From Clavibacter sepedonicus (lineage in GTDB: Bacteria; Actinomycetota; Actinomycetes; Actinomycetales; Microbacteriaceae), in contig NC_010407.1 in the NCBI RefSeq assembly GCF_000069225.1, positions 2,108,001-2,172,000 of the forward strand: a stretch of DNA of 64,000 bases, given 5' to 3'. Position 1 is the stretch's first letter. Each line of letters begins with the position of its first letter. The position numbers and the translations under genes are program-made. Below, one piece after another: positions 16,382 through 31,421 of this stretch. The notes below the pieces were generated by a model that was given only the letters and a program-made list of their open reading frames with translations, did not search any database and had not been told where the DNA came from.

Positions 16382-17831
16382 TCAGATGGAGAGAGCGCGG
16401 TCCGTGGGACGGACCGGGAACGGGAGCTCCGTGTCCCCCTCAAGGTACCGGTCGACGGCGGAGGCCGCTGAACGTCCCTCGGCGATGGCCCACACGATGA
16501 GCGACTGGCCGCGACCCGCGTCGCCCGCCACGAAGACGCCGGCCTGGTCGGTCTGGTAGTCCTCGCCGCGCGCCACGTTGCCGCGCTCGTCGAACGGGAC
16601 CTCCAGCTGGGTCTCGAGGGCCGCCTTCTCGGGGCCGGTGAAGCCGAGCGCGAGGAGCACGAGGTCGGCGGGGATCTCGCGCTCGGTGCCCGACTTCGGC
16701 ACGCGGCGGCCGTCGCGGAACTCGGTCTCGGCGACCCGGACGGCGCGGACGTGCCCGTCGTCGTCCTTCAGGAACTCGACCGTGGTGGCGAGGTAGTGGC
16801 GCTCGCCGCCCTCCTCGTGCGCGCTCGACACCTCGAAGAGGGTCGGGTACGTGGGCCACGGCTGGTCGGGGCGACGCTCCGTCGGCGGCTGCTGGCCGAT
16901 GGCGAGGTTGGTGACCGAGGCGGCCTTCTGCCGGTGGGCGGTGCCGATGCAGTCCGCACCCGTGTCACCGCCGCCGAGGACGACGACGTGCTTGCCCTCC
17001 GCATGGATCTGCTCGGGCACCTGGTCGCCCGCGGTCGCGTGGTTCGACTGGCGCAGGTAGTCCATGGCGAAGTGCACGCCGTCGACGTCGCGGCCCGGGA
17101 TGTCGAGGTCGCGGGGCACGAGCGCACCCGTGCAGACCACGACCGCGTCGTAGCGGAGGCGCAGGTCGGACCAGGTGATGTCCTTGCCGATGTCGACGCC
17201 CGCGCGGAAGCGGGTGCCCTCGGCGGTCATCTGCGCGAGGCGGGCCTCCAGGTGGCGCTTCTCCATCTTGAAGTCCGGGATCCCGTAGCGGAGCAGGCCG
17301 CCGATGCGGTCGTCGCGCTCGAAGACGGCGACCGTGTGGCCGGCGCGCGTGAGCTGCTGGGCGGCAGCGAGGCCGGCGGGGCCGGATCCGACGACCGCCA
17401 CGGTCTTGCCCGTGAGGCGCTCGGGCGGGTGCGGCTCGACCCAGCCCTTCTGGAAGGCGTCGTCGATGATCGACACCTCAACCTGCTTGATCGTCACGGG
17501 CGGCTGGTTGATCCCGAGCACGCACGAGCTCTCGCACGGCGCCGGGCACAGCCGGCCTGTGAACTCGGGGAAGTTGTTCGTGGCGTGCAGTCGCTCGATG
17601 GCCTGACGGCCCTCGCCGCGCCACGTGAGGTCGTTCCACTCCGGGATGAGGTTGCCGAGCGGGCAGCCCTGGTGGCAGAACGGGATGCCGCAGTCCATGC
17701 ACCGGCCGGCCTGGCGCACGAGCTCGCCGCGCTCCTGCTGCTCGTAGACCTCCTTCCAGTCCATGAGCCGCACCGAGACGGGTCGGCGCTTGGGGAGCTC
17801 GCGCTCCGTCACCTTGAGGAAGCCCTTGGGG

Positions 17832-17839
<8 letters not shown>
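16382..17839 (-). CDS. gltD: Glutamate synthase (NADPH) small subunit
   Basis: The beta subunit of NADPH-dependent glutamate synthase passes electrons from NADPH through FAD and iron-sulfur clusters to the large subunit. It has 485 residues. N-terminal cysteine clusters ([17 protein letters not shown] and CPAPCESSC) bind [4Fe-4S] centres. The FAD site is [15 protein letters not shown], the NADPH site [11 protein letters not shown], and [23 protein letters not shown] lies near the end. The start overlaps the end of gltB by 8 bases, so the two subunits are coupled in the order gltB-gltD. Confidence 0.96.
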
Positions 17840-22403
<4,564 letters not shown>

Positions 22404-22410
22404 GGGAACC

Positions 22411-22416
22411 GTCCTA
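22411..22416 (-). promoter_or_regulatory. Weak candidate -10 box of gltB (TAGGAC)
   Basis: Minus-strand TAGGAC lies 7 bases before the ATG of gltB. It lacks the final T of the usual TANNNT pattern, so this is a weaker call than the others. Confidence 0.3.
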
Positions 22417-22455
22417 GATGCACTGCGGAGGGACGTCGCTGGCCCTGTGGTGGGG

Positions 22456-22478
22456 ACCGCCTCGCGGGAGGAGGCGGT
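22456..22478 (-). terminator. Hairpin between lgt and gltB
   Basis: ACCGCCTC and GAGGCGGT arms with a 7-base loop, 27 bases after the lgt stop codon. It is likely the lgt terminator; being upstream of gltB it could also be a leader structure. It is the only notable structure in the 101-base gap. Confidence 0.55.
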
Positions 22479-22504
22479 GACCGCGGGGGTGCCCGCGCTG
22501 GGGA

Positions 22505-23527
22505 CTAGGCGCCGCGTCCGCTTGTGGCGGGGAGAGCGTGGGAGTCCGAACCGGTGGATGCCCGATCGTCGTCGACGTCGGCGAAATCCGAATCCGTGTA
22601 CACCGATGCTACCTCGCCGTCGCGACCCGCCTTGGCGCGCGCGCTTACGTCATCCGGGGTGCGGCCCGGCAGGTACGGGCTGGGTTCGCTGCCGACATGG
22701 CGCCGGGTCTGCACGATGAAGAGGACAAGGCCGAGCGCGACCGCGAGGAAGGCCGCCCAGACGTTGGTGCGGATGCCGAAGAAGATCTCGCTCGGGTCGA
22801 TGCGGATCGACTCGAAGACCATGCGCCCGAGGCCGTACCACATGAGGTACACGGCCAGGCCGCGGCCCCACTGCAGGCGGACCGCGCGGCCCAGCGCCAT
22901 GATGACGAGCGCACCCGCGACGTTCCACACGATCTCGTAGAGGAACGTGGGGTGGAAGAGCGTGCCCGCGGGGAGCCCGGCCGGGAAGGCGGCGTTGGTC
23001 GGGTCGACCTCGAGGCCCCAGGGCAGCGTGGTCGGCGTGCCGAACAGCTCCTGGTTGAAGTAGTTGCCCATGCGGCCGGCGGCCTGGGCGAGCAGGAGCC
23101 CCGGCGCCAGGGCGTCGGCGAACGTCCAGAAGCGGACACCGGTCCACTTGGAGCCGAGCCACACGCCCACGGCGCCGCCGATGAGGGCGCCGAAGATGGC
23201 GATGCCGCCCTCCCAGACGTAGAGCACCCGCCAGAGGTTCGCGCCCTCGTAGAAGTAGTCGCCCGGGTGGGTGAGCACGTGGAACGCCCGCGCGCCGATG
23301 ATGCCGAGGACGAGCGCGCAGAGCGTGAAGTCGATGACGGTGCCCGACTCGACGCCGCGGGCCACGAGGCGGCGGTTGGTGAGGAACGCCGCGACGAGGA
23401 TGCCGACCAGGATGCACACGGCGTACGCGTGGATGACGAAGGTGAGCGGCAGGTCGATGCCGAAGCCCTGGAGCCACGCCGTGACGTCGAACCGGGTGTC
23501 GGACGGATCCGGGCTGGGGATGCTCAT
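22505..23527 (-). CDS. lgt: Prolipoprotein diacylglyceryl transferase
   Basis: A membrane enzyme that transfers diacylglyceryl from phosphatidylglycerol to the lipobox cysteine, the first step of lipoprotein maturation. It has 340 residues with about seven membrane segments. The signature [13 protein letters not shown] (family GRxGNFxNxE) and the [11 protein letters not shown] and GRMVFESIR segments are present. A charged C-terminal tail of about 60 residues is variable in actinobacteria. I chose the ATG before SIPSPDPSD because the longer open frame upstream is arginine-rich, non-conserved and would have no signal. Its clients in this window include the substrate-binding protein at 52878 and the DUF3515 lipoprotein at 60481. 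It lies between trpA and gltB. Confidence 0.94.
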   Translation of the reverse strand: MSIPSPDPSDTRFDVTAWLQGFGIDLPLTFVIHAYAVCILVGILVAAFLTNRRLVARGVESGTVIDFTLCALVLGIIGARAFHVLTHPGDYFYEGANLWRVLYVWEGGIAIFGALIGGAVGVWLGSKWTGVRFWTFADALAPGLLLAQAAGRMGNYFNQELFGTPTTLPWGLEVDPTNAAFPAGLPAGTLFHPTFLYEIVWNVAGALVIMALGRAVRLQWGRGLAVYLMWYGLGRMVFESIRIDPSEIFFGIRTNVWAAFLAVALGLVLFIVQTRRHVGSEPSPYLPGRTPDDVSARAKAGRDGEVASVYTDSDFADVDDDRASTGSDSHALPATSGRGA

Positions 23528-23598
23528 CGGGACGAACAACGGATGACGCTCACTTTCGCAGGGGATTCGGCGGGCGCGGCGGGACCGCGGGCCGGGGG

Positions 23599-24417
23599 CT
23601 ACTGTAGCGCGGTTCCCCGCGCGAGATCGGCCGCGGCACGGGCGACGCCCGGCACGCCGCCGTCGGCGAGGGCCGCGACGAGGGCCGAGCCGACGATGGC
23701 GCCGTCGGCGTAGTCGAGCACCTCGCGCACCTGGTCGCCGGTGGAGATGCCGATGCCCACGCACGCGCTCGTGGAGCCCGCATCGCGCAGGCGCGACACG
23801 AGACCGCGCGCGGCCTGGTCGACGTCCTGCCTCGCGCCCGTGATGCCCATGGTGGAGACCGCGTAGACGAACCCGCGGCTGCGCTCCACGGCCTGGTGCA
23901 GGCGCGCCCCGCTCGACGACGGGGCGGCGAGGAACACGCGGTCGAGGCCCGTGCGCTCGGATGCGGCGAGCCAGTCGGCACCCTCGTCGGGGATGAGGTC
24001 GGGCGTGATGAGGCCGGCGCCGCCCGCGGCGACGATGTCGTCCGCGAAGCGCTCGACGCCGTACTGCACGACGGGGTTCCAGTAGGTCATGAGGAGCACG
24101 GGGGCGTCGACGCGCTGGGTGATCGCGTGCAGCGCGTCGAAGCCGTCACGGAGGCGGAAGCCCTGCGCGAGAGCGGTCTGCGTGGCACGCTGGATGACCG
24201 GGCCGTCCATCACGGGGTCGCTGTAGGGCAGGCCCAGCTCGATGACGTCGACGCCGTTCTCGACCAGGGCCACCGCGGCCTCGATGCTCGTGGCGACGTC
24301 CGGGAACCCGACGGGGAGGTAGCCGACGAGCGCGCCGGATCCCTGCTCGCGTCGGAGGGCGATGGTCCGCTCGACGGGGCTGCCGGCGGGCGCGGCCGCG
24401 TGGGCTGCCGCGGTCAC
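23599..24417 (-). CDS. trpA: Tryptophan synthase alpha chain
   Basis: Cleaves indole-3-glycerol phosphate to indole, which is channelled to TrpB. It has 272 residues. Catalytic E and D are in the [17 protein letters not shown] segment, with the phosphate-binding [10 protein letters not shown] loop near the end. The GTG start overlaps the trpB stop as GTGA, so translation is coupled and the complex partners are made together. It is the last gene of the his-trp run; lgt follows after 71 bases. Confidence 0.95.
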
Positions 24418-25628
24418 GACTGCTCCGCCCCGGCGTCGATGAGGTCGAAGTACTTCCCCGCGGTCTCCATGTCCTTGTCGCCGCGGCCGCTGAGGTTGAT
24501 CAGGATGATCGCATCCGGACCCAGCTCCTTGCCGAGCTCGAGCGCACCGGCCAGGGCGTGCGCGGACTCGATGGCCGGGATGATGCCCTCGGTGCGGCTG
24601 AGCAGGCGCAGCGCGCTCATCGCCTGGTCGTCCGTGACGGGACGGTACGACGCGCGCCCGAGGTCCGACAGCCAGGAGTGCTCCGGGCCGACGCCCGGGT
24701 AGTCGAGGCCGGCGGAGATCGAGTGCGAGTCGATGGTCTGACCGTCCTCGTCCTGGAGGAGGTAGCTGCGCGCGCCGTGCAGCATGCCGGGCCGGCCCTT
24801 GGTGATGGTGGCGGCGGTGCGCGGGGTGTCCGCGCCGTCGCCGCCGGCCTCGAAGCCGTAGAGGGCCACGTCGGCGTCGTCGAGGAAGGCGTGGAAGATG
24901 CCGATGGCGTTGGACCCGCCGCCGACGCACGCGGCGACGGCGTCGGGCAGGCGCCCGGTGAGCGCGAGGACCTGCTCGCGCGCCTCCTCGCCGATGACCT
25001 TCTGCAGGTCGCGGACCATGGCCGGGAACGGGTGCGGGCCCGCCACCGTGCCGAAGACGTAGTTGGTGGTCTCGACGTTGGTGACCCAGTCGCGCATGGC
25101 GTCGTTGATGGCGTCCTTGAGCGTGCGGGAGCCCGAGCGGACCGGGATGACCTCAGCGCCGAGCAGGCGCATCCGGGCCACGTTCAGCGCCTGGCGCTCG
25201 GTGTCGACCTCGCCCATGTAGATGACGCAGTCGAGGCCGAAGAGCGCGGCCGCGGTGGCGGTCGCGACGCCGTGCTGGCCCGCGCCCGTCTCCGCGATGA
25301 TGCGCTTCTTGCCGATCTTCTTGGTGAGCAGCGCCTGGCCGAGCACGTTGTTGATCTTGTGCGAGCCGGTGTGGTTCAGGTCCTCGCGCTTGAGGATGAT
25401 GCGCGCGCCGCCGGCGTGCTCGGCGAACCGCGGCACCTCCGTGATGAGCGAGGGACGGCCGGTGTACGTGCGGTGCAGCTCCTTGAGCTCCTCGACGAAC
25501 GCGGGGTCGACCTTGAGCTCCTCCCACGCCGCCGACAGCTCGTCGAGGGCGGCGACGAGGGACTCCGGGACGTAGCGCCCGCCGAACTCGCCGAAGTAGG
25601 GGCCGGTCACGCTGCGCAGGTCGGTCAT
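24414..25628 (-). CDS. trpB: Tryptophan synthase beta chain
   Basis: A PLP enzyme that joins indole and serine to give tryptophan. It has 404 residues. The PLP lysine is in [13 protein letters not shown], the catalytic glutamate in [13 protein letters not shown], and the phosphate-binding loop is [12 protein letters not shown]. The start was set at the ATG before [21 protein letters not shown] because the frame upstream is only the antisense-like extension through trpC. ATGA overlaps the trpC stop. This is the ordinary TrpB1 type that partners with TrpA. Confidence 0.96.
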
Positions 25629-26401
25629 GCGCGGATGTCCAGGAACTCGCCGAGCGTGCGGACGGGATCGCCCGTGACGAGCGCCTCGCCCACCAGGACG
25701 ACGTCGGCGCCCGACCGGCGGTAGTGCGCCACGTCGTCGGCGGTCTTCACCGCGGACTCGGCGATGCGCACGACGCCCGCGGGGATGGAGTCGGCCAGGC
25801 GGCCGAAGAGGTCGCGGTCCAGCTCGAAGGTGGTCAGGTTGCGCGCGTTGACGCCGACGACCTGCGCCCCGAGGTCGAGCGCGCGGGACACCTCGTCGGC
25901 CGAGTGGGTCTCGACGAGCGCGGTCATGCCGAGCTCGTTCACGAGCGCATGCAGCTCGACGAGCGTCTTCTGGTCGAGCGCGGCGACGATGAGCAGGACG
26001 AGGTCGGCTCCCGAGGCGCGCGCCTCCAGGACCTGGTACGGCTCGCCGATGAAGTCCTTGCGGAGGACGGGGATGGAGACGGTGTCCCGCACCTGCTCGA
26101 GGTCCTGCAGGGATCCGCGGAACTTGCGGCCCTCCGTGAGGACGCTGATGGCGCTGGCGCCGCCGGTCTCGTAGCGGGACGCGAGGAGCGCGGGATCTGG
26201 GATCTCGGCGAGGGCGCCGCGCGAGGGGCTCGAGCGCTTGACCTCGGCGATGATCTTCACGCGGTCGGCGGGAGCAAGCGCGCTGAGCGCGTCGAGGGCC
26301 GCGGGACGCGCGAGCGCGTCGGCCTCGACCTGGGCGAGGGGACGGGTCTCGCGTCGTGCGGCCGCGTCCTCGAGGGCTCCGGAGAGCAGGTCTCCCAGCA
26401 T
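25625..26401 (-). CDS. trpC: Indole-3-glycerol phosphate synthase
   Basis: Closes the indole ring from CdRP with loss of CO2. It has 258 residues in a single TIM barrel, so it is not fused to TrpF. The catalytic lysine and glutamate segments [13 protein letters not shown] and [12 protein letters not shown], and [12 protein letters not shown], are intact. Its ATG directly abuts the stop codon of the upstream HGxxPAAW gene (TAGATG), so ribosomes may reinitiate. It overlaps trpB downstream. Confidence 0.95.
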
Positions 26402-26644
26402 CTAGGAGTGCGCCTTCGAGTGCGTGGAGACCGTGCGGTGGCCGCCGACCCCGAAGCCCATCTTCTTCATGACGCCGCCGGTGATCCAGCCGAGGATCGC
26501 GAGGACGGCCGAGGCCCACACGACGGGCTCGATGGCGAACCAGAAGGCGATGGTGCCGACGGTGAACGCGACGAGCATGATGACGACAGCCGTCCAGGCC
26601 GCCGGCGAGTTGCCGTGGCCGGGTTCTGCGGACTCGGTGGACAT
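26402..26644 (-). CDS. HGxxPAAW family small membrane protein
   Basis: An 80-residue protein with the motif HGNSPAAW near its N-terminus, followed by two hydrophobic segments (about residues 18-36 and 40-58) and a basic, glycine-rich tail ([11 protein letters not shown]). It belongs to the HGxxPAAW family, known from actinobacteria, where the gene is commonly next to trpC. Its function is not known to me. The short start at [11 protein letters not shown] is chosen because it has the motif at the usual distance; the longer frame upstream is low complexity. Its position between the Trp membrane protein and trpC suggests a link to aromatic amino acid transport or complex anchoring, but that is inference. 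Confidence 0.85.
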
Positions 26645-26684
26645 GCGTGCTCCTCGGGGGTCGTGCGAAAGGGACGGATCGAGT

Positions 26685-27386
26685 CTACCGGTCGGCGTCG
26701 CGGCGGCCGTCGGCATGGGGAGCGGCGGCGGGTCCGTCAGGCGACCCTTCCGTGGGTCCGCCCGCCGGTGCGTCGTCGTCATCGCCGGCCTCGCGGCGGG
26801 TGGGATCCGCGCCGCCGCTCAGGCTGTCCCAGGCGGCCACGGGATCCTGGCGCGGGACGATCCGGCGGGCGGGCGACGGGTCCGGCGCGTCGTACCGGGA
26901 CCGGCGGGTGGGCCAGCGCGGCCCGGTGACCGCCACGAGGAGGCCCGTCAGCGCCGACGCGATGCCCGCGACCAGCGTGACCGGACCCCAGGGGGTCGTG
27001 GTCCACCCGTCGACGAGCTCCGCCACGGCCGATGAGCCCGCGACGCCCGTGACGGTCGTGACCGCGGCCTCGCCCGCCTGGACGGGGCCGGCGATCGCGG
27101 CGAACGCCGTGAGCGCGACCGTCGCGCCGATGAGCGCCTGGAGGATCCCGAGCACCACCCGGAGCACGCGGCTGGCGATGGCGAGGGCGCCCGCGAGGGC
27201 GAGGCTCGAGAGCGCGAGGGCGCTGAGCGCGGGGGCGGCGACGCTTCCCGCGACGGGCACGAGCGCAGGCGCCTGGCCCCCGATGCGCAGCGTCGACCAG
27301 TCCTGCGACCAGCCGAGGAAGGTGGCGGCGCTCGTGGCGAGGACGAGCAGGAGGGCGAGGGACTTCGTGCGGCGGGTGACCCGCAT
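26685..27386 (-). CDS. Trp biosynthesis-associated membrane protein
   Basis: A 233-residue protein with about four hydrophobic segments (about residues 8-26, 42-66, 70-97 and 137-156). An acidic, glycine- and proline-rich cytoplasmic tail contains repeated D and R. The length, the WS-RIGG region after the first segment, and the place directly after trpE match the actinobacterial Trp-operon membrane protein family. The start overlaps the trpE stop by one base (TGATG). A role in tryptophan or anthranilate transport is often assumed but unproven. Confidence 0.85.
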   Translation of the reverse strand: MRVTRRTKSLALLLVLATSAATFLGWSQDWSTLRIGGQAPALVPVAGSVAAPALSALALSSLALAGALAIASRVLRVVLGILQALIGATVALTAFAAIAGPVQAGEAAVTTVTGVAGSSAVAELVDGWTTTPWGPVTLVAGIASALTGLLVAVTGPRWPTRRSRYDAPDPSPARRIVPRQDPVAAWDSLSGGADPTRREAGDDDDAPAGGPTEGSPDGPAAAPHADGRRDADR

Positions 27387-28942
27387 CAGCGCACGCGCCG
27401 CATGGCCTCGGCGACGGCCACGGCGCGCAGCGGGGCCGCGGCCTTGTTCTGCGACTCGAGGTACTCGGCGTCGGGGTCGGAGTCGGCGACCATGCCGCCG
27501 CCGGCCTGCACGTGCGCGATGCCGTCGACGATGGTGGCCGTGCGGATCGCGATGGCCAGGTCCGCGTCGCCCGCGAAGTCGAAGTAGCCCACCACTCCCC
27601 CGTACACGCCGCGCTGGGCGGGCTCGAGCTCGTCGATGATCTGCAGCGCACGCGGCTTGGGCGCGCCCGAGAGCGTGCCGGCCGGGAACGTGGCGCGGAA
27701 GACGTCGATGCTCGAGACGCCGGGCCGGAGCGTGCCCTCGACCGAGCTGACCAGGTGCATGATGTGGCTGAACCGCTCGACGCGCATGAACTCGGTGACC
27801 TCGACGGATCCCGGGGCGCACGCCTTCAGCATGTCGTTGCGCGCGAGGTCGACCAGCATGAGGTGCTCGGCGCGCTCCTTCGGGTCGGCGAGGAGGGACT
27901 CCTCGTGGGCGACGTCCTCCTCCACGGTGGCGCCGCGGGGCCGGGATCCCGCGATGGGGTGCATGTAGACGTGGTCGTCGGTGACCGTGACGAGCGCCTC
28001 GGGCGAGGATCCGACGATGGAGTACGGCTTCCCGTCGGCGTCCTCGAGCGTGAGCAGGTACATGTAGGGGCTCGGGTTGAGCACGCGCAGGATGCGGTAG
28101 ACGTCGATCGGGTCGGCCATGGTCGGCTGGTCGAAGCGCTGCGAGACGACGACCTGGAAGACGTCGCCCTCGTGGATGTGGTGCTTGCTGCGCGCGATCG
28201 CCTCGTGGAAGTCGGCGGGTTCGGTGCGGAGGACGGGCGAGGGCTGCGCCTGGAGGTCGACCTCGGCGAGGAAGGTCTCCGACGGGCGCGCGAGGTCGGC
28301 CTGCATCCGGTCGAGGCGCGTCTGCGCGTCGGCCCACATGGCGTCCTCGGCGTCGACGCCGTCGTTGAGGGCGGTCGCGACGAGCGTGACGGTGCCGCGG
28401 CGGTGGTCGAGCACGGCGAGCTCGGAGACGAAGCTGAGCGCCTGGCCGGGCACGGGGACCTCGGCGGGCGGACGGTCCGGCAGGCGCTCGATCTGGCGCA
28501 CGGCCTCCCAGCCGATGAAGCCCACGAGGCCGCCCGTGAGCGGCGGCAGACCGGGGATGCGGGGCGTCTCCCAGCGCGCGTAGAGCGCCGCGAGGGCCGC
28601 GAGGGGACCGTCGGGCGCGTCGTCGCCGAGGGCGCGGCGGGCGTCGATGCCGTAGTCGAGCCAGCGGGCCTCGTCGCCGTGCTGCGTGAGCACGCCGAAG
28701 GACGAGACGCCGACGAAGGAGAAGCGGGTCCAGATGCCGCCCTGGCCGGCGGACTCGAGCAGGAAGCTGCCCGGGCGTCCCGCGGTGAGCTTGCGGTGGA
28801 CGCCCACGGGCGTCTCGCCGTCGGCGAAGACCTCGCGGAGCACCGGGATCACCCGGTGGTCGACGGCGAGGGCGCCGAAGGCCTCCCGGGTCGTCGTGCC
28901 GGGTGCGGGGACGGACGCGGCGGGGCGGGGGGACTCGCTCAT
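27386..28942 (-). CDS. trpE: Anthranilate synthase component I
   Basis: Makes anthranilate from chorismate with ammonia supplied by TrpG. It has 518 residues. The chorismate-binding domain is in the C-terminal half, with SPEALV, the PIAGSRPRG loop, [24 protein letters not shown] and IQAGGGM-like ([14 protein letters not shown]). The N-terminal segment LLESAGQGG carries the LLES-type tryptophan feedback site. No trpG or trpD follows, so both are probably elsewhere in the genome. ATGA overlaps the hisI stop, joining the his and trp genes in one coupled run. Confidence 0.96.
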   Translation of the reverse strand: MSESPRPAASVPAPGTTTREAFGALAVDHRVIPVLREVFADGETPVGVHRKLTAGRPGSFLLESAGQGGIWTRFSFVGVSSFGVLTQHGDEARWLDYGIDARRALGDDAPDGPLAALAALYARWETPRIPGLPPLTGGLVGFIGWEAVRQIERLPDRPPAEVPVPGQALSFVSELAVLDHRRGTVTLVATALNDGVDAEDAMWADAQTRLDRMQADLARPSETFLAEVDLQAQPSPVLRTEPADFHEAIARSKHHIHEGDVFQVVVSQRFDQPTMADPIDVYRILRVLNPSPYMYLLTLEDADGKPYSIVGSSPEALVTVTDDHVYMHPIAGSRPRGATVEEDVAHEESLLADPKERAEHLMLVDLARNDMLKACAPGSVEVTEFMRVERFSHIMHLVSSVEGTLRPGVSSIDVFRATFPAGTLSGAPKPRALQIIDELEPAQRGVYGGVVGYFDFAGDADLAIAIRTATIVDGIAHVQAGGGMVADSDPDAEYLESQNKAAAPLRAVAVAEAMRRVR

Positions 28943-29355
28943 GGGGTGGGCCCTTCGTCGGCGGCGGGACGCGCGCCCGTGACGGGGTGGAGGTGGTCGG
29001 CGTCGAAGCAGGTGCGCGTGCCGGTGTGGCAGGCCACTCCTACCTGGTCGACCTGGACGAGGACCGTGTCGCCGTCGCAGTCGAGCGCCGCGTCGCGGAC
29101 GTACTGGCCGTGACCCGACGTGTCGCCCTTCCGCCAGTACTCGCTCCGGGAGCGCGACCAGAACGTGACGCGGCCGGTGGTGAGCGTGCGGCGGAGGGCC
29201 TCGCGGTCCATGTAGCCGAGCATGAGGACCTCGCGCGTGTCGTGCTGCTGGATCACGGCGGGGAGCAGCCCGTCGTCGGCGAAGGACGCGCGGGCGAGGA
29301 TGCCGTCGACGTCGGGATCGCCGTGCCCGCGGGGGTCGAGGGGGGCTGCGCTCAT
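28939..29355 (-). CDS. hisI: Phosphoribosyl-AMP cyclohydrolase
   Basis: Third step of histidine synthesis, opening the adenine ring of PR-AMP. It has 138 residues with no PR-ATP pyrophosphatase domain; that activity is the separate hisE gene. The zinc-binding residues lie in [26 protein letters not shown] (D, C and C), and [17 protein letters not shown] is the conserved core. It overlaps both hisF and trpE by 4 bases. Confidence 0.95.
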   Translation of the reverse strand: MSAAPLDPRGHGDPDVDGILARASFADDGLLPAVIQQHDTREVLMLGYMDREALRRTLTTGRVTFWSRSRSEYWRKGDTSGHGQYVRDAALDCDGDTVLVQVDQVGVACHTGTRTCFDADHLHPVTGARPAADEGPTP

Positions 29356-30161
29356 CGTCGGACCACCTGACCGGCGTCCGCGAGGGCGCCCTTGACGTCG
29401 CCGATGGTGAACCGACGGGAGTGGAAGACGCTCGCGGCGAGCACGGCGTCGGCGCCGGCCTCGATCGCGGGCGCGAAGTGGTCGAGCTCGCCCGCGCCGC
29501 CCGATGCGATGACGGGCACGCGGCTCGCGGCGCGCATGGCGGCCACGAGCTCGAGGTCGAAGCCGTCGCGCGTGCCGTCGGCGTCGATGGAGTTGACGAG
29601 CAGCTCACCGGCGCCGCGCTCGACGGCCTCGCGGGCCCACGCCACCGCGTCGATGGTCGTCCGCGTGCGGCCCCCGTGCGTGGTGACGACGAAGCCGGAC
29701 TCGGTGTCGCCGCGCGTCACGTCGAGGGAGAGGACGCAGACCTGCGCGCCGAACCGGTCGGCGATCTCGCTCACGAGGTCGGGACGCGCGATGGCCGCGC
29801 TGTTGACGCCGATCTTGTCGGCGCCGCTCGCGAGCAGCCGCGCCACGTCGTCGGCGCTGCGCACTCCCCCGCCGACGGTGAGCGGGATGAAGACCTGCTC
29901 GGCGGTGGCGCTCACGACGTCGTACATCGTCGAGCGGTCCTCGACCGTGGCCGTGACGTCGAGGAAGGTGAGCTCGTCGGCGCCCTGCTCGTAGTAGAGG
30001 CGCGCGAGCTCGACGGGATCGCCCGCGTCCTGCAGGTCGAGGAAGTTGACGCCCTTGACGACGCGGCCGGCGGCCACGTCGAGGCACGGGATGACGCGGA
30101 CGGCGAGGTCGCCGGAGGACGGGGCCCCGGACGCGGGCCGGTCGGCGGGAACGGCGGCCAC
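29352..30161 (-). CDS. hisF: Imidazole glycerol phosphate synthase subunit HisF
   Basis: The cyclase subunit that makes imidazole glycerol phosphate and AICAR from PRFAR with ammonia from HisH. It has 269 residues. The catalytic aspartates lie in [16 protein letters not shown] (N-terminal barrel) and in [17 protein letters not shown]. The GTG start two bases past the hisG stop gives an N-terminal extension of about 18 residues before VRVIPCLD; no closer ATG or GTG exists. hisH and hisA are not present in this window. Confidence 0.93.
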   Translation of the reverse strand: MAAVPADRPASGAPSSGDLAVRVIPCLDVAAGRVVKGVNFLDLQDAGDPVELARLYYEQGADELTFLDVTATVEDRSTMYDVVSATAEQVFIPLTVGGGVRSADDVARLLASGADKIGVNSAAIARPDLVSEIADRFGAQVCVLSLDVTRGDTESGFVVTTHGGRTRTTIDAVAWAREAVERGAGELLVNSIDADGTRDGFDLELVAAMRAASRVPVIASGGAGELDHFAPAIEAGADAVLAASVFHSRRFTIGDVKGALADAGQVVRR

Positions 30162-30163
30162 GG

Positions 30164-31003
30164 TCAGATCCGGGCGGCGTGGATGGGGCTGACCAGGATG
30201 GCGCGCGCGCCGACCTCGTGCAGGCGGTCCATGATCTGGTTCGTGTCGTCGCGCGGCACCATCGAGCGCACCGCGACCCACGCGGGGTCCTGCAGCGGCG
30301 AGATGGTGGGCGACTCGATGCCCGGCGTGATGGCCGTGGCGGCGTCGAGCAGGTCGAGCGGCACGTCGTAGTCCATGAGCACGTAGCGGCGGGCGACGAG
30401 CACGCCCTCGAGGCGGCGGAGCAGCGTCGCGGCGCCCGGCTTCTCCTCGGCGCCCGAGATGAGCACGGCGGTCGAGCGGAGGATCACAGGGCCGAAGATC
30501 TCGAGCCCGGCCTTCCGCAGCGTGGTGCCGGTCTCGACGACGTCGGCGATGGCGTCCGCGACGCCCAGCTGGATGGCGGACTCGACCGCGCCGTCGAGGC
30601 GGATGAGCTGCGCCTCGACGCCGTGCTCGCGGAGGAAGCCGCCGACGAGGACGGGGTAGCTGGTCGCGATGCGGACTCCGGCGAGGTCCTCGAGGTCGGC
30701 GAAGCGGCCGACGGGGCCGGCGAAGCGGAACGTGGATCCCGCGAAGCCGAGCTCCGCGGTCTCGGAGGCGTCGGAGGCCGAGTCGATGAGGAGGTCGCGG
30801 CCGGTGATGCCGACGTCGAGCGCGCCGGATCCGACGTAGGTCGCGATGTCGCGCGGGCGGAGGTAGAAGAACTCGACGTCGTTGCGCGCGTCGAGGACGT
30901 AGAGCTCCTTGGGGTCGCGACGGCCGGCGTACCCGGCCTCGGCGAGCATCTGGGCGGCGGTCTCGGCGAGCGAGCCCTTGTTGGGCACGGCGACACGGAG
31001 CAT
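30164..31003 (-). CDS. hisG: ATP phosphoribosyltransferase, long form
   Basis: First and committed step of histidine synthesis, condensing ATP and PRPP. At 279 residues it is the long form, with a C-terminal ACT-like regulatory domain (about residues 205-279, [23 protein letters not shown]) that binds histidine, so it does not need HisZ. The PRPP motif region is [19 protein letters not shown]. The ATG with GGAAGAAG eight bases upstream was preferred over an ATG six codons earlier. It follows hisE after 46 bases. Confidence 0.95.
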   Translation of the reverse strand: MLRVAVPNKGSLAETAAQMLAEAGYAGRRDPKELYVLDARNDVEFFYLRPRDIATYVGSGALDVGITGRDLLIDSASDASETAELGFAGSTFRFAGPVGRFADLEDLAGVRIATSYPVLVGGFLREHGVEAQLIRLDGAVESAIQLGVADAIADVVETGTTLRKAGLEIFGPVILRSTAVLISGAEEKPGAATLLRRLEGVLVARRYVLMDYDVPLDLLDAATAITPGIESPTISPLQDPAWVAVRSMVPRDDTNQIMDRLHEVGARAILVSPIHAARI

Positions 31004-31049
31004 GGGGATCACTTCTTCCAAGAGGGGGACGACGGGTGACGGATGCGCG

Positions 31050-31313
31050 TCACAGATGTCGGCCGACGTCCTCCAGGGTGAGGCCGCGCGCGATCATCAT
31101 GACCTGCACGTGGTAGAGCAGCTGCGAGATCTCCTCGGCGGCGCGGTCGTCGGACTCGTGTTCGGCCGCCATCCAGACCTCGGCGGCCTCCTCGACGACC
31201 TTCTTGCCGATCGCGTGCACGCCGCCGTCGAGCTCGCGGACGGTGCCGGACCCCTCGGGCCGCTCGGCGGCGATGCGGGTCAGCTCGCCGAACAGGTCAT
31301 CGAAGGTCTTCAC
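31050..31313 (-). CDS. hisE: Phosphoribosyl-ATP pyrophosphatase
   Basis: Second step of histidine synthesis, removing pyrophosphate from PR-ATP. It is an 87-residue all-alpha protein of the MazG-like fold, with the metal-binding [19 protein letters not shown] region. The GTG start is 7 bases after a TACCCT hexamer, so it is probably leaderless and is the first gene of the his-trp run that ends with trpA. Confidence 0.95.
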
Positions 31314-31320
31314 GTGCTCC

Positions 31321-31326
31321 AGGGTA
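31321..31326 (-). promoter_or_regulatory. Candidate -10 box of hisE, head of the his-trp run
   Basis: Minus-strand TACCCT, 7 bases, then the GTG of hisE. It lies just beyond the terminator hairpin of the upstream FKBP gene, as expected for a new transcription unit. Confidence 0.45.
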
Positions 31327-31357
31327 CAGCCGCACGAGGGGGCCCCGGCACGACGAC

Positions 31358-31390
31358 GGGAGGCCGGGAGCGATGCGCTCCCGGCCTCCC
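31358..31390 (-). terminator. 15-bp perfect hairpin terminator after the FKBP gene
   Basis: GGGAGGCCGGGAGCG and its exact complement with a 3-base loop, 31 bases past the TAG stop of the FKBP gene and before the hisE -10 box. It has no T-tract. Confidence 0.8.
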
Positions 31391-31421
31391 GGTGGTGGTG
31401 CTGGTGCTGCGACGCTGGTCG

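Noticed and set aside
23528..23764. Longer lgt start
   Set aside because: The upstream residues are low-complexity arginine-rich translation of the trpA region; the membrane protein begins normally at the later ATG.
25629..26519. Longer trpB (701 residues) starting inside trpC
   Set aside because: The extra part is an out-of-frame reading of trpC; TrpB proteins begin at the ATG overlapping the trpC stop.
27386..28942. TrpE as a salicylate or aminodeoxychorismate synthase
   Set aside because: The LLES-type feedback segment and the position within a trp cluster favour anthranilate synthase.
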